From contig JAUCBJ010003811.1 of assembly GCA_032718475.1 (NCBI GenBank), positions 1-38,588 of the forward strand: DNA of 38,588 nucleotides, given 5' to 3'. Shown piece after piece: positions 35,247 to 38,588 of this stretch (positions are counted from its first letter, which is position 1; each line of letters starts with the position of its first letter). The notes under the pieces are model-generated. The model was not told the DNA's origin. It did not search any database and worked only from the letters and a program-made list of their open reading frames with translations. The position numbers and the translations under genes were made by a program. The DNA is from Nemertoderma westbladi (taxonomy: Eukaryota > Xenacoelomorpha > Nemertodermatida > Nemertodermatidae).

Positions 35247-35351
35247 ATGTTGTGCAATTTATTCATATTGTGTAATTTATTCATGTTGTGCAATTTATTA
35301 ATTGTGCAATTTATTCATTGTGCAATTTATTCATGTGGTGCAATTTATTCA
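35247..35351 (+). repeat. Short AT-rich tandem repeat
   Basis: Six copies of a 16-20-bp unit built on TGTGCAATTTATTCAT, with variable joins. Confidence 0.8.
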
Positions 35352-35444
35352 CTTATAATAAATCTAAATACATTCGTATAATAATAATTAAATGACAATC
35401 AAATTAGTGATATCGCAACCTCCTCCCCCAGACTTAACTTCATC

Positions 35445-38400
35445 CCAAATAGTCCTTAATAAGTCTTAAATTTGACTCAAATAGGTTGTTTGTGTCCCAT
35501 ATAGGGTGTTTGTGTAACATATAGGGTGTGAAGTACTTATAATGATTTCAAATAGTTTTCAAATGTAATGGAATACTCAAAAGAATATAGAATTCACTAT
35601 CATAGCTTTCATTTAAATTTGTCCCAAATAGGTTGATTGTGTCCCATATAGGGTGTTTGTGTCCCATATAGGGTGTTTGGGTCCCAAATAGCGCGTCACT
35701 TTCTCAATATGATTTTAAATAATTTCTAAATCTCATGGAATACTCAAAAGAATATATAATTTAATACTATAGCTTTAATTTCAATTTGTCCCAAATAGGT
35801 TGTTTTTGTCCCAAATAGGGTGTTTGTGTCCCGTATAAGGTGTGAATTGCGTATAATGATTTCAAATATTTTCTAAATGTAATGGAATACTCAAAAGAAT
35901 ATAGAATTCACTATCATAGCTTTAATTTAAATTTGTCCCAAATAGGTTGTTTATGTCCCATATAGGGTGTTTGTGTCCCATATAGGGTGTTTGTGTCCAA
36001 AATAGCGTCTGACTTTCTCAAAATGATTTTACATAGTTAATAAATATAATGGAAATACTCAAAAAGAAAATAGAATCCACTATCATAGCTTTAATTTAAA
36101 TTTGTCCCAAATAGGTTGTTTTTGTCCCATATAGGGTGTTTTTGTGCCAAATAGCGTATGACTTTCTCAAAATGATTTTACATAGTTTATAAATATAATG
36201 GAAATACTCAAAAAGGAAATAGAATCCACTATCATAGCTTTAATTTAAATTTGTCCCAAATAGGTTGTTTATGTCCCATATAGGGTGTTTGTGTCCCATA
36301 TAGGGTGTGAAGTGCTTATAATGATTTCAAATAGTTTCGAAATGTAATGGAATACTCAAAAGAAAATAGAATTCACTATCATAGCTTTCATTTAAATTTG
36401 TCCCAAATAGGTTGTTTGTGTCCCATATAGGGTGTTTGTGTCCCAAATAGCGTGTGACTCTCTCAAAATGATTTTACATTAGTTTCTAAATCTCATGGAA
36501 TACTCAAAAGAATATAGAATTCACTACCATAGCTTTAATTTCAATTTGTCCCAAATAGGTTGTTTTTGTCCCATATAGGGTGTTTGTGTCCCATATAGGG
36601 TGTGAATTGCTTATAATGATTTCAAATATTTTCTAAATGTAATGGAATACTTCAAATAATATAGAATTCACTATCATAGCTTTCATTTAAATTTGTCCCA
36701 AATAGGTTGTTTGTGTCCCATATAGGGTGTTTGTGTCCCAAATAGCGTGTGACTTTCTCAAAATGATTTTACATAGTTTATAAATATAATGGAATTACTT
36801 AAAAGAAAATAGAATCCACTATCATAGCTTTAATTTAAATTTGTCCCAAATAGAGTTGTTTTTGTCCCATATAGGGTGTTTGTGTCCCAAATAGCGTGTG
36901 ACTTTCTCAAAATGATTTTACATAGTTTATAAATATAATGGAAATACTCAAAAGTAAAATAGAATCCACTATCATAGCTTTAATTTAAATTTGTCCCAAA
37001 TAGGTTGTTTGTGTCCCATATAGGGTGTTTGTGTCCCGTATAGGGTGTGAAGTGCTTATAATGATTTCAAATAGTTTCGAAATGTAATGGAATACTCAAA
37101 AGAATATAGAATTCACTATCCTAGCTTTAATTTAAATTTGTCCCAAATAGGTTGTATATGTCCCATATAGGGTGTTTGTGTCCCATATAGGGTGTTTGTG
37201 TCCCAAATAGCGTGTGACTTTCTCAAAATGATTTTACATAGTTTATAAATATAATGGAATACTCAAAAGAAAATATAATTCACTATCATAGCTTTAATTT
37301 AAATTTGTCCCAAATAGGTTGTTTTTGTCCCATATAGGGTGTTTGTGTGCCAAATAGCGTATGACTTTCTCAAAATGATTTTACATAGTTTATAAATATA
37401 ATGGAAATACTCAAAAGAAAATAGAATCCACTATCATAGCTTTAATTTAAATTTGTCCCAAATAGGTTGTTTGTGTCCCATATAGGGTGTTTGTGTCCCG
37501 TATAGGGTGTGAAGTGCTTATAATGATTTCAAATAGTTTCGAAATGTAATGGAATACTCAAAAGAATATAGAATTCACTATCATAGCTTTAATTTAAATT
37601 TGTCCCAAATAGGTTGTTTATGTCCCATATAGGGTGTTTGTGTCCCATATAGGGTGTTTGTGTCCCAAATAGCGTGTGACTTTCTCAAAATGATTTTAAA
37701 TAGTTTCTAAATCTCATGGAATACTCAAAAGAATATAGAATTCACTATCATAGCTTTAATTTAAATTTGTCCCAAATAGGTTGTTTATGTCCCATATAGG
37801 GTGTTTGTGTCCCAAATAGCGTGTGGCTTTCTCAAAATGATTTTACATAGTTCATAAATATAATGGAATACTCAGAGGAAAATATAATTCACTATCATAG
37901 CTTTAATTTAAATTTGTCCCAAATAGGTTGTTTTTATCCCAAATAGGGTGTTAGTGTAATAGTTTATAAATATAATGGAATAATAAAAAAAATATTTTTT
38001 CCTTTATAAACTATGTAAAATCATTTTGAGAAAGTCATACGCAATTTGGGACACACACACCCTATATGGGACATAAACAACCTATTTGGGACAAATTTAA
38101 ATTAAAGCTATGATAGTGGATTCTATATTCTTTTGAGTATTCCATTACATTTAGAAAATATATTTGAAATCATTATAAGCAATTCACACCCTATACGGGA
38201 CACAAACAGCCGATATGGGACAAAAACAACCTATTTGGGACAAATTGAAATTAAAGCTATAGTAGTGGATTCTATATTCTTTTGAGTATTCCATGAGATT
38301 TAGAAACTATTTAAAATCATTTTGAGAAGGTCACACGCTATTTGGGACACAAACACCCTATACGGGACATAAACACCCTATATGGGCCAAAAACAACCTA

Positions 38401-38588
38401 TTTGGGACAAATTGAAATGAAAGCTATGGTAGTGAATTCTATATTCTTTTGAGTGTTCCCCTACATTTCGAAACTATTTGAAATCATTATTAGCACTTCA
38501 CACGCATATACTCGGGACACAAACACCCTATATGGGACACAAACAACCTATTTGGGACAAATTGAAATTAAAGCTATGGTAGTGGATT
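35445..38588. repeat. Satellite with 147-150 / 167-169-bp monomers
   Basis: Each monomer has two or three 20-21-bp subunits of the form GTCCCAAATAGGTTGTTT or GTCCCATATAGGGTGTTT, then an AT-rich part containing AATGATTT, ATGGAATACTC, AGAATTCACTATCATAGC and TTTAATTTAAATTT. Spacings between successive first subunits are 167, 147, 169, 149, 147, 148, 147, 148, 150, 147, 167, 148, 147, 167 and 147 bp. The two length classes differ by one subunit. Two AT-part types alternate irregularly. From about 37993 the array continues in reverse complement with spacings of 149, 167 and 150 bp. It runs off the window. Confidence 0.95.
37950..38040. repeat. Satellite inversion point
   Basis: Forward monomers end with a shortened unit (AGTGTAATAGTTTATAAATA), followed by an A-run/T-run palindrome centred near 37993 and then the reverse-complement unit (TTTATAAACTATG...). 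The forward side has lost the CCCAAATAGCG to TTTTAC part of the last monomer. Confidence 0.85.

Overview
The window looks like nuclear DNA from an animal, most likely a marine invertebrate. The evidence is two animal-type single-copy genes, GT-AG introns, decayed non-LTR retrotransposon pieces, and AT-rich non-coding DNA around GC-balanced exons. A tunicate-like genome would fit the compact genes, but I cannot fix the phylum from sequence alone.

Layout. Positions 1-1650 hold G-run-associated repeats and a short inverted-repeat element. GALT (galactose-1-phosphate uridylyltransferase) lies on + as three exons (1651-1746, 2935-3477, 3688-4233). A ~400-bp near-perfect palindrome sits in its first intron. 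Positions 4373-7274 are a patchwork: two separated arrays of one 22-bp repeat, a GC-balanced decayed segment with spaced palindromes and repeated D-G-V-Y-type codons, a partial inverted-repeat element, and a LINE tail on the minus strand. Positions 7275-30108 are one giant minisatellite of about 22.8 kb built from 36/37/44-bp monomers, with nested multi-kilobase duplications. A second copy of the inverted-repeat element follows. An intact, single-exon NAA50 (N-alpha-acetyltransferase) lies on the minus strand at 30879-31664. Beyond it are a palindrome-rich upstream region, a broken LINE 3' end (32820-33674), AT-rich DNA, and finally (35445 to the window end) a satellite with 147-150 and 167-169-bp monomers whose orientation flips near 37993.

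How it fits together. GALT and NAA50 are convergent, so the giant minisatellite fills the space between two 3' ends and interrupts no recognisable gene. GALT acts in the Leloir galactose pathway and NAA50 in N-terminal acetylation and sister-chromatid cohesion; there is no sign of a functional link. The strongest novelty is in the repeat architecture: the size and layered duplication of the 37-bp array, the nucleosome-length inverted satellite, and the G-run-bounded element family. I see no CRISPR array, rRNA, tRNA or prokaryotic-type operon.
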